Assembly: GCF_963855985.1 (NCBI RefSeq)
Contig: NC_087099.1
Location: 15,964,001-16,028,000, forward strand
Reading direction: 5' to 3'
Length of the DNA stretch: 64,000 bases
Source: Ostrinia nubilalis
Lineage: Eukaryota > Arthropoda > Insecta > Lepidoptera > Crambidae
Part shown: one piece after another, positions 32,237 to 44,683 of the stretch
How positions within the stretch are numbered: position 1 is the first letter of the stretch
How the letters are laid out: every line of letters begins with the position of its first letter
Position numbers and translations under genes: made by a program
Notes under the pieces: generated by a model
What the model was told of the DNA's origin: nothing
Database searches by the model: none
The model's input: only the letters and a program-made list of their open reading frames with translations

Positions 32237-35200
32237 GTAAGTTTCTAAGTGAAGCGGTTTGTTGACAAACAACAGGTAGGGCCACCACACACCCAGAATG
32301 CAACGGACTGGTTTAAAATCTCTATGCACCTTGTTTATTTATAAAAGCTTAAAGAGCCGTATAATACTGTGTTAAAAATATTGCTACATCTCTTTCTACT
32401 GAAGTGAAATTATCTTTTGATTGAAGAATAAATGAAATAAAGGCAAACACAATGAATTTATTGAATTAGTAGTAGATAATGTAGGTACCAACTTATTATA
32501 GGTCTTATTGGGTTACAGTTAGCAGATCTTACTTAGTTTGCCAATCTTACTACAACCAAAAAATACTTCATATTCCTACGTACTACCAGGCCTGGCTCAC
32601 TCCGCGCGGTACATCCGATAATTACCTACAGCGAAGCGCCCCGCCGGCGGGTATTATATCAGTCGAGTGTCACGCGCGCGCCCGTCAGGAAGCTGGCGTG
32701 CGTTGTAGTACCTAATTCTATGATCGAAGTATTATTTAAAAATGGACATAAAGAGAAAGAAATATTGTGCGGATTCGGGTGTTTAAATTTGAAAAGAAAT
32801 CTACCGGATTTATCTTTTTTTTCGCCTCCCAAAGATGCTGAAAGGTATGTTGGCCATGTAGGTAATCAATAATTCTTAGCATAGTATAGGAACCTAACCT
32901 ACCATGACTACTGCTCAGAATGCGTTCGTTCGTTTCAGCCAAATGACGTCCACTGCTGGACAAAGGCCTCTTCCAAGGTTTTCCATAATGAATGCGTACT
33001 TACCTACATACGTACCTCATTACATAAAAGTAGATTAATTATTTTTTCACTAGACAGCAACCCTAACAGCGTAAGAAGAGTTCAGAGGCACGCGATAGAA
33101 AGAGACAAAACTTGTAGGTGAATAAAATTGTAGGTACGTAGTGCTGTGAGAGCTGAATTCCACTTTATCGCGTCGTAGCAAGACTCGCATTTATTTAAAT
33201 CGTCTTGCGGAGTAATCCTTCTGTACCTGTACTATTACTTATTCTGTGGTACTACTTACAACTTAGATCGGCAATGACTCACGTTTTTTGCGGCAAATTA
33301 CTATCGAATTATAATGACGTTATCTCGTATATTTTACATGAGTAGTCCTACTTAAAACCAGTTCCATGGTTTTATGACCTTTAGTTTCGTCTTACTATCT
33401 AATAGGTATACGGCACAGTTAAATCAGTCATTATGAGTTAAGCAATAAGCAATCCGCAAAATATAGAATGGAAGTATTACAAGAGCAAATATCAATAAGC
33501 TAAGCACGAGCCATAATATATCAGGAGTTATTGCAGACGTTTATAAAAAGACATAAATGTATAAATTTTAATCACCATTCAGTTCAATTAAAAAAGCACT
33601 TACCTAAATCCGAAGGCTCCACCAAGCACGTCAGCCACGTCAGGTCCCAGCACAACAGGTCCGAAGACGCCCGCGCCAGTCCACTCCAAGTCTGCTGGCC
33701 AAAAAAAATTGAGGTTCAGCACAACACATAATATTATTTTACTTTGCAATCAAATTACAAGATCTATAAATTACATTTTAATAAGTCTATGAGCATAAAT
33801 TACTTATACCAGGATGTTGGGCTACGATTCGAAAGATGGTACTCACTCAAGAACTATGATACTCGAGAGCTATGATAATTTCACCCCCCGTATCCATCGG
33901 CCATGGTATTTCAGGGCGAAAAATAACCCTAGATACGCCAATGCGAGTTCATAGTCTCACTGAAAGCCAGTATTAGGGTAGCTCAGAAATTCCAGGTACA
34001 AAAGCATGTATGTAATTTAATATTACAATACTAGTTGCCTACCTACCTGCATTATAGAAATAAAAAGCAATCACTCACCTGAGTAAATCCAAAGGCCTTA
34101 TCTGGTAGGTACGCAGACTCCATCACGGCACACCAGGTCACAAAACACAAAACCACCGAAGCACAAAATAGATTTGAGGTCCAACACAACACTTTTTAAA
34201 TTTTACGCACAAAAACAAAATCATTTTAGTTCGTAGATGCCAATAGTAACAATTAAAATAGAACACTGCAAAAATTTATAACCGCCGAACCCGAACCAGG
34301 CCGTAAAATATCCAGAGCCAAAAAGACTGAGCTACCTACAATGATCGAATGCGCAAATCTCCGAACTACCTCCATTTCCTGAACCGATTTTAACGCAGGT
34401 GACCGCGTCGGAGATTTTACAATCACCCTCATTGTTATGAATAACTTTTTTTACTTCGAGTTTTTTTTTAAGTAACAGTTCTAACCTGGAATCACGTCGC
34501 TTGGCCGATTGTTATTTTTCTTCTATACATGTTTCACGTAGGATTTAAAAACAGAATACGAAATGAGTTGCCACTCTGTTTAATAATTCGTGTTTTCGTA
34601 CAAAGACAAAGAATTAGATTTCTCAAGAATAACAAATAATAAAAATGTATGCATTTATAAATAATACTTCTAAATATTTAACTGCTAGTCTAAACGCCTA
34701 AATAAATGGAAACATAAGTAAGTGTATGTGGGGCGAGTCAATAACCCCTGAGTTGGGGGAAAGAAAGGAATTTGTATTTTCGTATTGAAGAAGTCTCCTG
34801 CCATGTCTTCACCATGTTATACACTGTGATAAATTGTTTTGAGACAAATAAATACCTATTTTCTACTAGTATTCTGTCTATCATCTTTGATTTTATATCA
34901 TCCAGGCCACGGTTGGTACAACAAGGGGCTGCTGCTGGCGTGCTTCATGGTGATCACGGCCATGGGCATCGACATCTTCGGGCTGGGCATCATCGTCACC
35001 GCCGCCACCTGCGACCTGGGCATGGACCTGCAGCAGATCGGCGTGCTGTCCTCTATGCCGTTTGCAGGTGGGTTCAGAGTTTATAAAGAAAGGTTAAGAT
35101 GTATGCGTTTAAAACACAGGCTATGAAAGAAAAATCACAAGGTTAACTCATGGATTCCGAATGAAAGTGACTCGTTGGATTCTACTGAATTTTAACACGT

Positions 35201-38200
35201 CCACGACACCGATGATTCTCCAACACATTTAATAGATCTCAGTCAATTTTGAAAGAAAAAAAGTTAGTTATGTTACCTACTTGTCAAATAATTGGATAAT
35301 TCATTTGCCTCATTTATTTTTTCCTGACGCTAATGATTTGCTATGGTATTTTCCCTCACCAGCTGGCGCTACTGAAGTATCTGATACTCGTTAGTGGTAC
35401 CAACTGTTAAATATAAAAACGATTGGGCTATCGTTGGTAAAGTTTTAAAATGTTACCAGGTAACATAAAGGTACGCCCGTATTCACAAACATTACTATGA
35501 GGTCTCACAGTGCGCGTGGACGCACAGGGTGATACACGATACACGAACCAATCACAGACCTCTATTGATCTATTCAACGCTGTGCGTTCGATTTGCTGCT
35601 TCACTTAAACAATCATCTTTTGTGAATACGGGCGATAAAGTAAAAGTAGCTATAAGGCCCTTCTGAGAAGAGCATCGAATTTCAGGAGTATTGCCTTCAC
35701 CACACCCCGACGTGAATAAAAATCCAGTGTCCTGGATATGATCCATATTACTAACAATTTATCTTCTGCATTCCAGGCATCATCGTGATGTCGTACCCCT
35801 GGGGCTACCTGTCGGACACGCGGGGCCGCAAGCTGGTGCTGATGTGGGCCATGGGCGGCAGCTTCGTCAGCGCCGTGCTTAGCAGCTTCGCGCCCAACTG
35901 GCAGACCTTAGCGGCGCTGAGGTTCATCGGCTCTGCTCTGTGAGTACACAACAGAATGGCACTCTCGATAGTATACAATGTCACCAACTACAGCATAAAG
36001 GCGCTAGGTTTGTATTTTATGACCGTATTTTTGATGGCGCGACGAGCTAGAAAGATTTTTTGAGAAAGGACGAAATCCACGCTCTCATACCATGATCATT
36101 GTTCTATACTAAATAAATAAAGTACCTATGGAACTGTTATCCTAGCATATTCTGGAAGTACTTAGGTACTCGTAGCTGTACCTAATGTTGTAGGGGAGAT
36201 GGGCCCAAAGCGGGTAACTTAAGGTTTGTGTCAATAAAAAAGACGTTACTGCAGTTGCAAAGTTATATATTTTTAATAATTCGTACAAGTATGTATTAAA
36301 CTTTGTAATAAAAACTAAAAATCATTTCTCTTGTAACAAATCACTTCAAAAATTTAAGAACTAATCAGTCGGTCATTTTACCCGGTTTGCCCGCAGGGGG
36401 TGCCCAAAGCGGGTATGGCCGCTGGGGCAAAACGGGTCGAGACTGGGCAAGGCGAGGTACTGACGTTGGCTTTGGCTTTCTTAATGTTAGTTCTATATCT
36501 CTTTTCAAAGGCTTTACACCAATCTTCTCCAGCAGTTTGACTTTTGAAAGGGTACGGAATTCTATTGCTCTCTGCATATTGATATACGTGAGATAAAAAT
36601 CCGATTTTGTCAGACCAAAAAAAAGATTATCCATGTGAAACAAGACTTCTATCAATTCATATTCTTGTTCAGCCAAAACAACAAAAATTACCTATGAAAG
36701 TACCATTTTTGTATCCATATATAATTAGAATAAGAATAAGAAGCGGTTACCCGTTTTACCCATACCCGCTTTGCCCAAAAGATACTTTTTCACGTTTTGT
36801 AAAATAATTTCAAAATCTTTATCAGAAATGTTGCTCAAACAATAAGAATTCTACGCTGTTTTAATGCAGAATAATACACAAGTAACAGATTCAACACAAC
36901 TTTAAACAGAATGAAGTAATTCATATTCACATATCTTGATATTTTTTTGTGAAACAGGCAAATAAAAACATTCGCGTCTCGGAGCTCCGCCGCGCGTCGC
37001 CGATGTTTCGGCCAAACTGATTCGTGTCGAAACGAGTTCGGGCGTTGCCACGAAACGCACACATGTGCCCAATCGGCTTGTATACGTGAATAACGAAGGC
37101 TACCCGCTTTGGGCGGTATACCCGCTTTGGGCTCACCTCCCCTACCTGAGAATCATCCTACATCCTACATGAAATGCAGGAGTTAACAGAGGTATGCTTC
37201 TCCGGTACAGAATGTTGTTATTTATTGTATCCCCGAATATATTTTAATATTCGGCGAAACTTTTACGATTGAATAAAACACTGATGACTGACTGACCAAT
37301 GATGATATTTATTATCTTCGATTAGTTCAGCATCTCTTCAATCAATCATGATGCGACATCTAAATCAGATTAGTTATAAAGTGTGAGGTTTGTTTGTGTA
37401 AGATTTGTTTTGTTCTTAAGATAATCTTAAACTGAAACAATTTGATAACCTACTTTGATAGAGATTTCACTGATTTAATAAGATCACAGTGATATCGCCA
37501 GTCCAGATGGTAAATTCTTTATTATCTGTGGGTTGTAAAGGCATAATTTATTTTTCGTATAGGTTCCAAATTCAAATCCTACAAAATAAAGGATTTGATA
37601 AAATGTCTGTGGTCACTGATACTGGCTGTCGCGCCTTTGCTTTAATTCAAGTAAAAAAAAAGATGACGGTCGATTAAAAAAAAAAGGTAACACTATTTTC
37701 ACTGTTTATTCGAATTTTGGCATTCCAAATTCAAATCGCAAAGTTGTCCTTGGCGCTTGAAATACTTGCAACAACTATCCAGGATTTTATGAGCACAGAT
37801 TAGGGCCCTTTCCCACGACAACCCAATTTTGATCCAGTAATGCAGGATTCCGCAAAAGTGGACTATCGTGTGAACAGACAAAAGTGTGTTTGAAGTTTAA
37901 ATTACTAATTCGAACGGATTGTTTTTTTGCGGGACACTTGCAATCGTGTGAATGTTAATATTAAAACACGTAATATCTACAACTAAACGGGATAGAATAC
38001 TACAAAAAACATGATGTCTCTGTGGGAAAGAGCTTAGAGTATGTGAAAAGATGCTTTACATGGCATAATGTTATTATTATCGAGCTGGTAGTGTGAAAGA
38101 TATTAAAGTATGAGCCTTTGTCACCAGGTCGAGCGCAGCGGAGTCGGCGACGTATGCGCTGCTAGGCGAATGCTGCACGGCGCGGGTGCGCGCGAAGTAC

Positions 38201-41200
38201 ATGCTGCTCATGACCAGCGCGCTCATGCTCACGCCCACCATATACTACAGTACGTAACCTTTACGTTGTGGTAGCCATCATCCATCATCCCGTACGTGCT
38301 GCACGGCGCGGGTGCGCGCGAAGTACATGCTGCTCATGACCAGCGCGCTCATGCTCACGCCCACCATATACTACAGTACGTTATCTTTTATGTGGTAGCC
38401 ATCATCCATCATCCCGAACGCGCTACATGGCGAGTGCTGCACGGCGCGGGTGCGCGCGAAGTACATGCTGCTCATGACCAGCGCGCTCATGCTCACGCCC
38501 ACCATATACTACAGTACGTTACCTTTGCGTTGTGGTAGCCATCATCCATCATCCCGAACGCGCTACATGGCGAGTGCTGCACGGCGCGGGTGCGCGCGAA
38601 GTACATGCTGCTCATGACCAGCGCGCTCATGCTCACCCCCACCATATACTACAGTACGTTATAATTTATGTGGTAGCCATCATCAGCTCGAGTCAGTTGA
38701 TTCAAAACAGCTACTCGGCAATGCCCACTAGAACCATTAAAGTCGGCCCAAGCGATTGGGCGCAGTCGCTATAACTAATTTAGCTTAACTTTGGTCCGCA
38801 ATAAAAAGGAAATTGACTAAATCGGCTATAGTGTATTTGACATAAAACCATATGTCTCTTCTATTCTAGCTGGGCGCGCTGTGCTTGCCCTTCTACGCCG
38901 AGAGCGAGAGCCCCAAGTTCAAACTTGACATTTGCACATTGGCCTGGTTTTTGACATTTGCACAGATTGATCAAAAAGTTTTTACGTTAAAGCGGTCTCA
39001 AACTATGTTTCACACACAGAATCCAATGTCTCTTCTATTATGACTTATTTTACTTCCCGAATCGCGGAACCAAAAGTATTCAAGCAGGACTATAAGTGTT
39101 CACTGCAGAACAATTATCCACCTAACCTGTCATGTTCATATTCTCTCCAGAGTTCTAGGCTATCTCATCACCAATTTCTCCACCCCCCTCTGGCTCATCG
39201 TGTACCATCTCTGGTGGCTGCTGACCCTGGTTATGGCTCTCCCACTGGGTCTGGGCGCGCTGTGCCTGCACATAAGAAGAGCCCCCAGTTCCTGGCCAAT
39301 AAGGGCCACGAGAATCCAAGAAGCTTTTCTACTAAGTTTTTAATTAAACAGAGAGAACACATCATCATCATCATCATTTCAGCCATAGGACGTCCACTGC
39401 TGAACATAGCCCTCCCCCAATGCTTTCCATGTTGATCGATTGGTAGCAGAAAACGGAAAACGCAGCGTGGTCCACCCACAAGGTGGACCGATGATATCAT
39501 AAAGGTAGCAGGGAAGCGCTGGACGCAGGCCGCTACTAATCGAGGTTACACAACCAACAATAAATCGAGAAAATCGTTCTCATACCATGTTCCCTTATTC
39601 CTTTATGTAGAAATTTTTTAGGCCATAGTGATTTTAAGACACAGACTCTAAGCGTCTTACTTTATTGTCATGACCTTTTATACTCCGCGAGACGAAACAT
39701 TAAGAACTTTACGAACCGAAAACCGTGCAGTGCAAAACAAAAACCCAACTCAGTCTGTTCTCTCCAGTCCTAGGCTACCTAATCACCAAGCTGAACTTCT
39801 CCACGCCCCTCTGGCTCATCGTGTACCGTCCCTGGCGGCTGCTGACCCTCGTCATGGCTCTCCCACTGGGTCTAATCTTCTACAAGGAGAGCCCCAAGTT
39901 CCCGACCAACAAGGGCCATGAGAAGCCAAGAAGGTTTTCTACTGAGTTTTTAGTTAAGCAGAGAGAACACAACCAACAATAAATCGAGAAAACCGTTCTC
40001 ATACCATGTTCCCTTATTCCTTTATGTAGAATTTTTCTAGACCACAGTGATTTAAGACACAGACTCAAAGCATCTTACTTTATTGTCATGATCTTTTACT
40101 TAAATACTCCGCGAGTCGAAATATTAGGAACTTTACGAACCGAAAACCGTTCAGTGCAAAACAAAAACCAACTCAGTCTGTTCTCTCCAGTCCTAGGTTA
40201 TCTTATCACCAAGCTGAACTTCTCGACCCCCCTCTGGCTCATCGTGTACCGTCCCTGGCGGCTGCTGACCCTCGTCATGGCTCTCCCGTTGGGTCTAGGC
40301 GCTCTCTGCCTACACTTCTACGCCGAGAGCCCCAAGTTCCTGGCCAATGTGGGACGCACCAGCGAAGCTGTGGACGTGCTGCGAGAGATGTATACGAAGA
40401 ATGGCGGAGTTGGGGAGTATCCTGTAAGTATCTACTGTTTTTGGTATATTTTTGTTATTTAATTAACTTAGGATAAGGAGGCCTTTGTCCAGCAGTGGAC
40501 GTCTTTCGGCTGAAACGAACGAAGGAAGGAAACAGTATGCGAAATGCATGTAATAGAAATGCTGGAAATCAATGTTTTCAGAAACGAGTATTTTGACGTA
40601 GTTTAAAGAAAGAAAGATATAAAAAGCGGGTGATATTTAAAAAAAAAAACTTTATTAGTGGACCTACAAACAAACCCTATACGGTCTTTAATTAAATAGT
40701 TTTTTAGGCCTTTTTATTATCGTAGCGCCATCTATCGCACACGATTTACATCAATAATATTTTTAAGGCATAGCTTTCAAGGAAAAATACGCCGACTATA
40801 AAATAAGTGCCAATACTTATCTACTCACTTTCCCACCAGATGGCGTTAGCTATAACATTAGTTTTCTCAAAATACTTCCTTTAATTAGAGGATTCCTATA
40901 ATCACTGCGAGGCTGTTTTATTTTTTTTATCAGCACCTTTTTTGAGACCAAACATCATTTTATTTAGCTGTAGGTAGGTACCTTTTTTATATTAAGGCCA
41001 AACATAAAATAAATAAATTGTTATAGGTAAAAGAAATCTACCTGGAAGATGGCAACAAAGAGGAGGTGGGGGTATTCTCGCTAAAGTCACTGTGGACCCA
41101 GATTGCGCCGCTGTTCCAGCCGCCTCTCCTCTGGAGAACTCTGCTGCTGTATTACTTGACTTTCGTCATTTATATTGCGTAAGTAAAATCACAATAACAG

Positions 41201-44200
41201 AATATCTTTCTAAATAATTATATACTAACTCAAAGGTGACTAACAGACTGACTGACAAACTGACATAGTGATTTATCAACGCACAGCCCAAACCACTGGA
41301 CGGATCGGGCTGAAAAGCATGCAGGTAGATGTTATGACGTAGGCATCCGCTAAGAAAGGATTTTACGAAACTCCACCCGGGGGTAAAACGGGATCCACGC
41401 GTACGAAGTCGCGGGCGGCCGCTAGCTCATTATAAAGGCATAACCTTTTAAGTGGCAATTCAAGAGACAGTTAAAGTACAAAGGTACAAAAGTAGGACCA
41501 AAAAAGAAAATCACAATAGAATAATTGATCATTATTTTATAGGCGTAATCCATTTATGTGGCAATTCAAGAGAAGTAATTACCACCACATGTAAAAAGTA
41601 CGAGGAAAAGGGAATTGTTTAGAGTGGAGAATAGTATTTTTAAGGAATCATCATCGTAAAAGCTCGTAGATATTTTTACATGTAGGTAAATACAGGTTTT
41701 TACAGCTGATCTTCTTCATTAACTTATCCTGTGGGTTGTAAAAACAGATCGGTATAGCATCAAGATTGCTCCCAGCTGTGTGTTTGAACGGCTCTATCCG
41801 CAAATCATTTTTTGCATTTTCCCGTGTTGATGTTAACACTAATCAGAAGTCATGTTTGTGTGTTAATGACTTCTCAATAGCTCTAATAGTCTTCTGTCGA
41901 TGATTTAGCCTATTATCATCAGGCTCGTAATTATGACATCTACTAATGCCCGCAGCTTCGCCCGCCTTGTTGGACGGAGACATAGATGACTTTATCGCGA
42001 GACCTATAAATAAGAAAACTGTTTAGGCAAAGTACATATAGTTAAAGAATTAATGTAATTTCATTATTCTTCTTCTTCTTTTCGTGTCGACAACAAACCT
42101 ACACAGTGTCAGCCCAAAACTCCGCCACAAGAGTGGCGTTATTATTTCTTACATAAGAGAAGCCCCAAAAACTAAGGTAAGTACTTCCCCGAACTTAACT
42201 CTTTCGACATCTTTTACAACATAAGGCTTATAGCTTTCTTTAAAGCTCACCAATCTATCATCAAAGTTAGTTGAAGAATTTTGGCGTAAAAACGCAATAC
42301 CTTCTTAGCTACAATATACAGACATAAATGTAAAATAATTATAGTGAGTAGGTAAGGATTTTTTTTGCATTGTATTAATCGCTTAGAAACTAGGTAATCG
42401 ATGAATCGGGGATTAATGTAAAGTAGTATTCATGCATTCAATTTTTTTTTAATAGAGCTATTAATGGGTGTATTTGTTACTGTAAAAGCTCGAACTACGG
42501 TTAATCTTAAGATTTAAGTGTAAGTCTTAGGATTTACCGACATGAGTTGGTAAATGTAAGTATTTCTGAAAATACGACGATTTTTTCGAGCTTTTACCAT
42601 TCGAATTCAGTGTATGCTAGGTTTTACCTCTGTCAGCTGGTAGATGTTAGTTTTAGGATAAAAACAATGAGTAATTCTTAATGGGTAATTAAAAAACGAT
42701 CGACTAAAATAACTTAGCGACTGATGATGGCATACTTACTGTTTTAATAACTTGAGCGGTATGAATTTGAGTAAGCGAAAAATTTACTTAACTAACGACG
42801 AATATTGATTAAAATCAAATGCAGAACGAGCTTACAAAAAGTGGGTTATGTTTAATCCATTTTAGATATTAAAATTCTGTCCGTGCGACTACATTACTAA
42901 GTGAGCGACTAGAAATACAAAGAGGGCAACTTCAATATTAAGATAGATTCGATTTTTTTCCAATTTAAGTAATTTCTAATGATGATGATGATGATGAGAT
43001 GCGCTGAGAAGGTTATGATATGTTTTGTTTTTCAACATTTACCGTGCCATTAATGTAAATCCTAAGATTTACCAACGAAAAGGTGGTAAGAGTTCGAATC
43101 GCAAACCTTTTGGGACATTTACCATTAGAAATTGGTAGATCTTACGTTCTACTGGAATATCTTAGGATTTACTGCAATTCGAGCTTTTACAGTAACATAT
43201 TCACAATCACATATTCCCACGTGGCATACGCAAGTACCTAAGATACAATTAGTAGGTACGCTAAGAAAGAGTGTATCCTCGTAGATATTTTTTTCTTGTC
43301 ATTGTTAATTATTAAGAAATAAATTAAATTAACATTGGAAATATTTGCAAAGCAAAACATTTACGAAATCTTTATTTTTAAAGTTACCTAGATGTTTACG
43401 AAATGAACTTTTTGTCAAATTACTAGTTTTAGGGTTCCGTACATCAAAAGGAAAAAACAGAACCCATATAAGAGGATCACTTTGTTGTCCTTTTTGTCTG
43501 TCTGTCAAGACCCTTTTTCTCAGGAACGCGTGGAGGTAAAGCCGAAATTCATATCAAATAAGCCAGGTCAGGTCAGGTGTAACAAAATCTAACTTCTGTG
43601 TCAACGCAATCAAAAGAAACGGCAATTTAAAGCTGCATATTTTGACACTCGCAACTCGACAGTCGAACTGTACCTCTATTACGAAAAACTTTCGAGTTCG
43701 TTTCGTTTGCGTATTCAAAGTGCCATCGAAAAATTTTGTATGAAAAATTAAACAGCGCCCCCTATAGGTCATAAAAAGAAAAAAAACACCTAGTAAGAAA
43801 AAAGTCAAAGTCAAACATCTAGTAAAAAAAGCCGTGTGGTGACGGCAGAGTAGAATACATTTGTCACCAACCCCTACTCTTCCCGCGGGTGTCGTAAGAG
43901 GCGACTTAGGGACTACACATCAAACAGAGAATGGGCAGCAGCGCTCTCTGAAAAACATCAATCTTTTAAACTGCGATCTCCAACCCGCCTGCCTAGCGTG
44001 GAGATTATGGCAAAACCCTCCACTATAGTGGAGGAGGCTCATAGTCCAGCAGTGGACTGTAAAGGGCTGTTGATGATGATGAGTAAGAAAAACTTTCGAT
44101 TTTCTTTCGTATCGAGTTCAAATACTAGGCGTGACGAAAGATGGATTTTGTATGAAATAACGTAGTACGAACCTAATTTTGACAATCAACGTCGTTTCGT

Positions 44201-44648
44201 TGTCGTTGAAATCATCGAATGTTGTGTCACTGTCAATTTTGTTGTGAGAAGATTACGTTGATATAAATTTTACGGTGATTCCGTGGAGGGTAGTTGAACG
44301 GGAAGCATGGTCGATCTGTTTTAATGGTTTCAATTTATTATTTAATGGACTTTAGTGTACAAATTTGGTGTTATTTTGTGTTCTAAAGTGCAGTGAAGTG
44401 ATAAATTATAAAAAACATTGAAATACTTCGAATTTGAGCGCGCATCGAGTGTCGAGTGGGTTGTCGTATGAACAACCCGCTTTGGACCCGGTGGCGTCTC
44501 GAAACCTGCTTACGGGCATACTTAACTCCACGGAATCCATGAAAAATCAATAGAACTGAAACACCCACGTTCTATTGATAACTATGTCAATATTTTTCAC
44601 TCGACATTGGCAGAAATAAACCTCCCAGAGAGGTTTGGTTGCCACAAA

Positions 44649-44683
<35 letters not shown>

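Noticed and set aside
36387..36596. 69-aa + strand ORF
   Set aside because: Shadow of the transposase fragment on the other strand.
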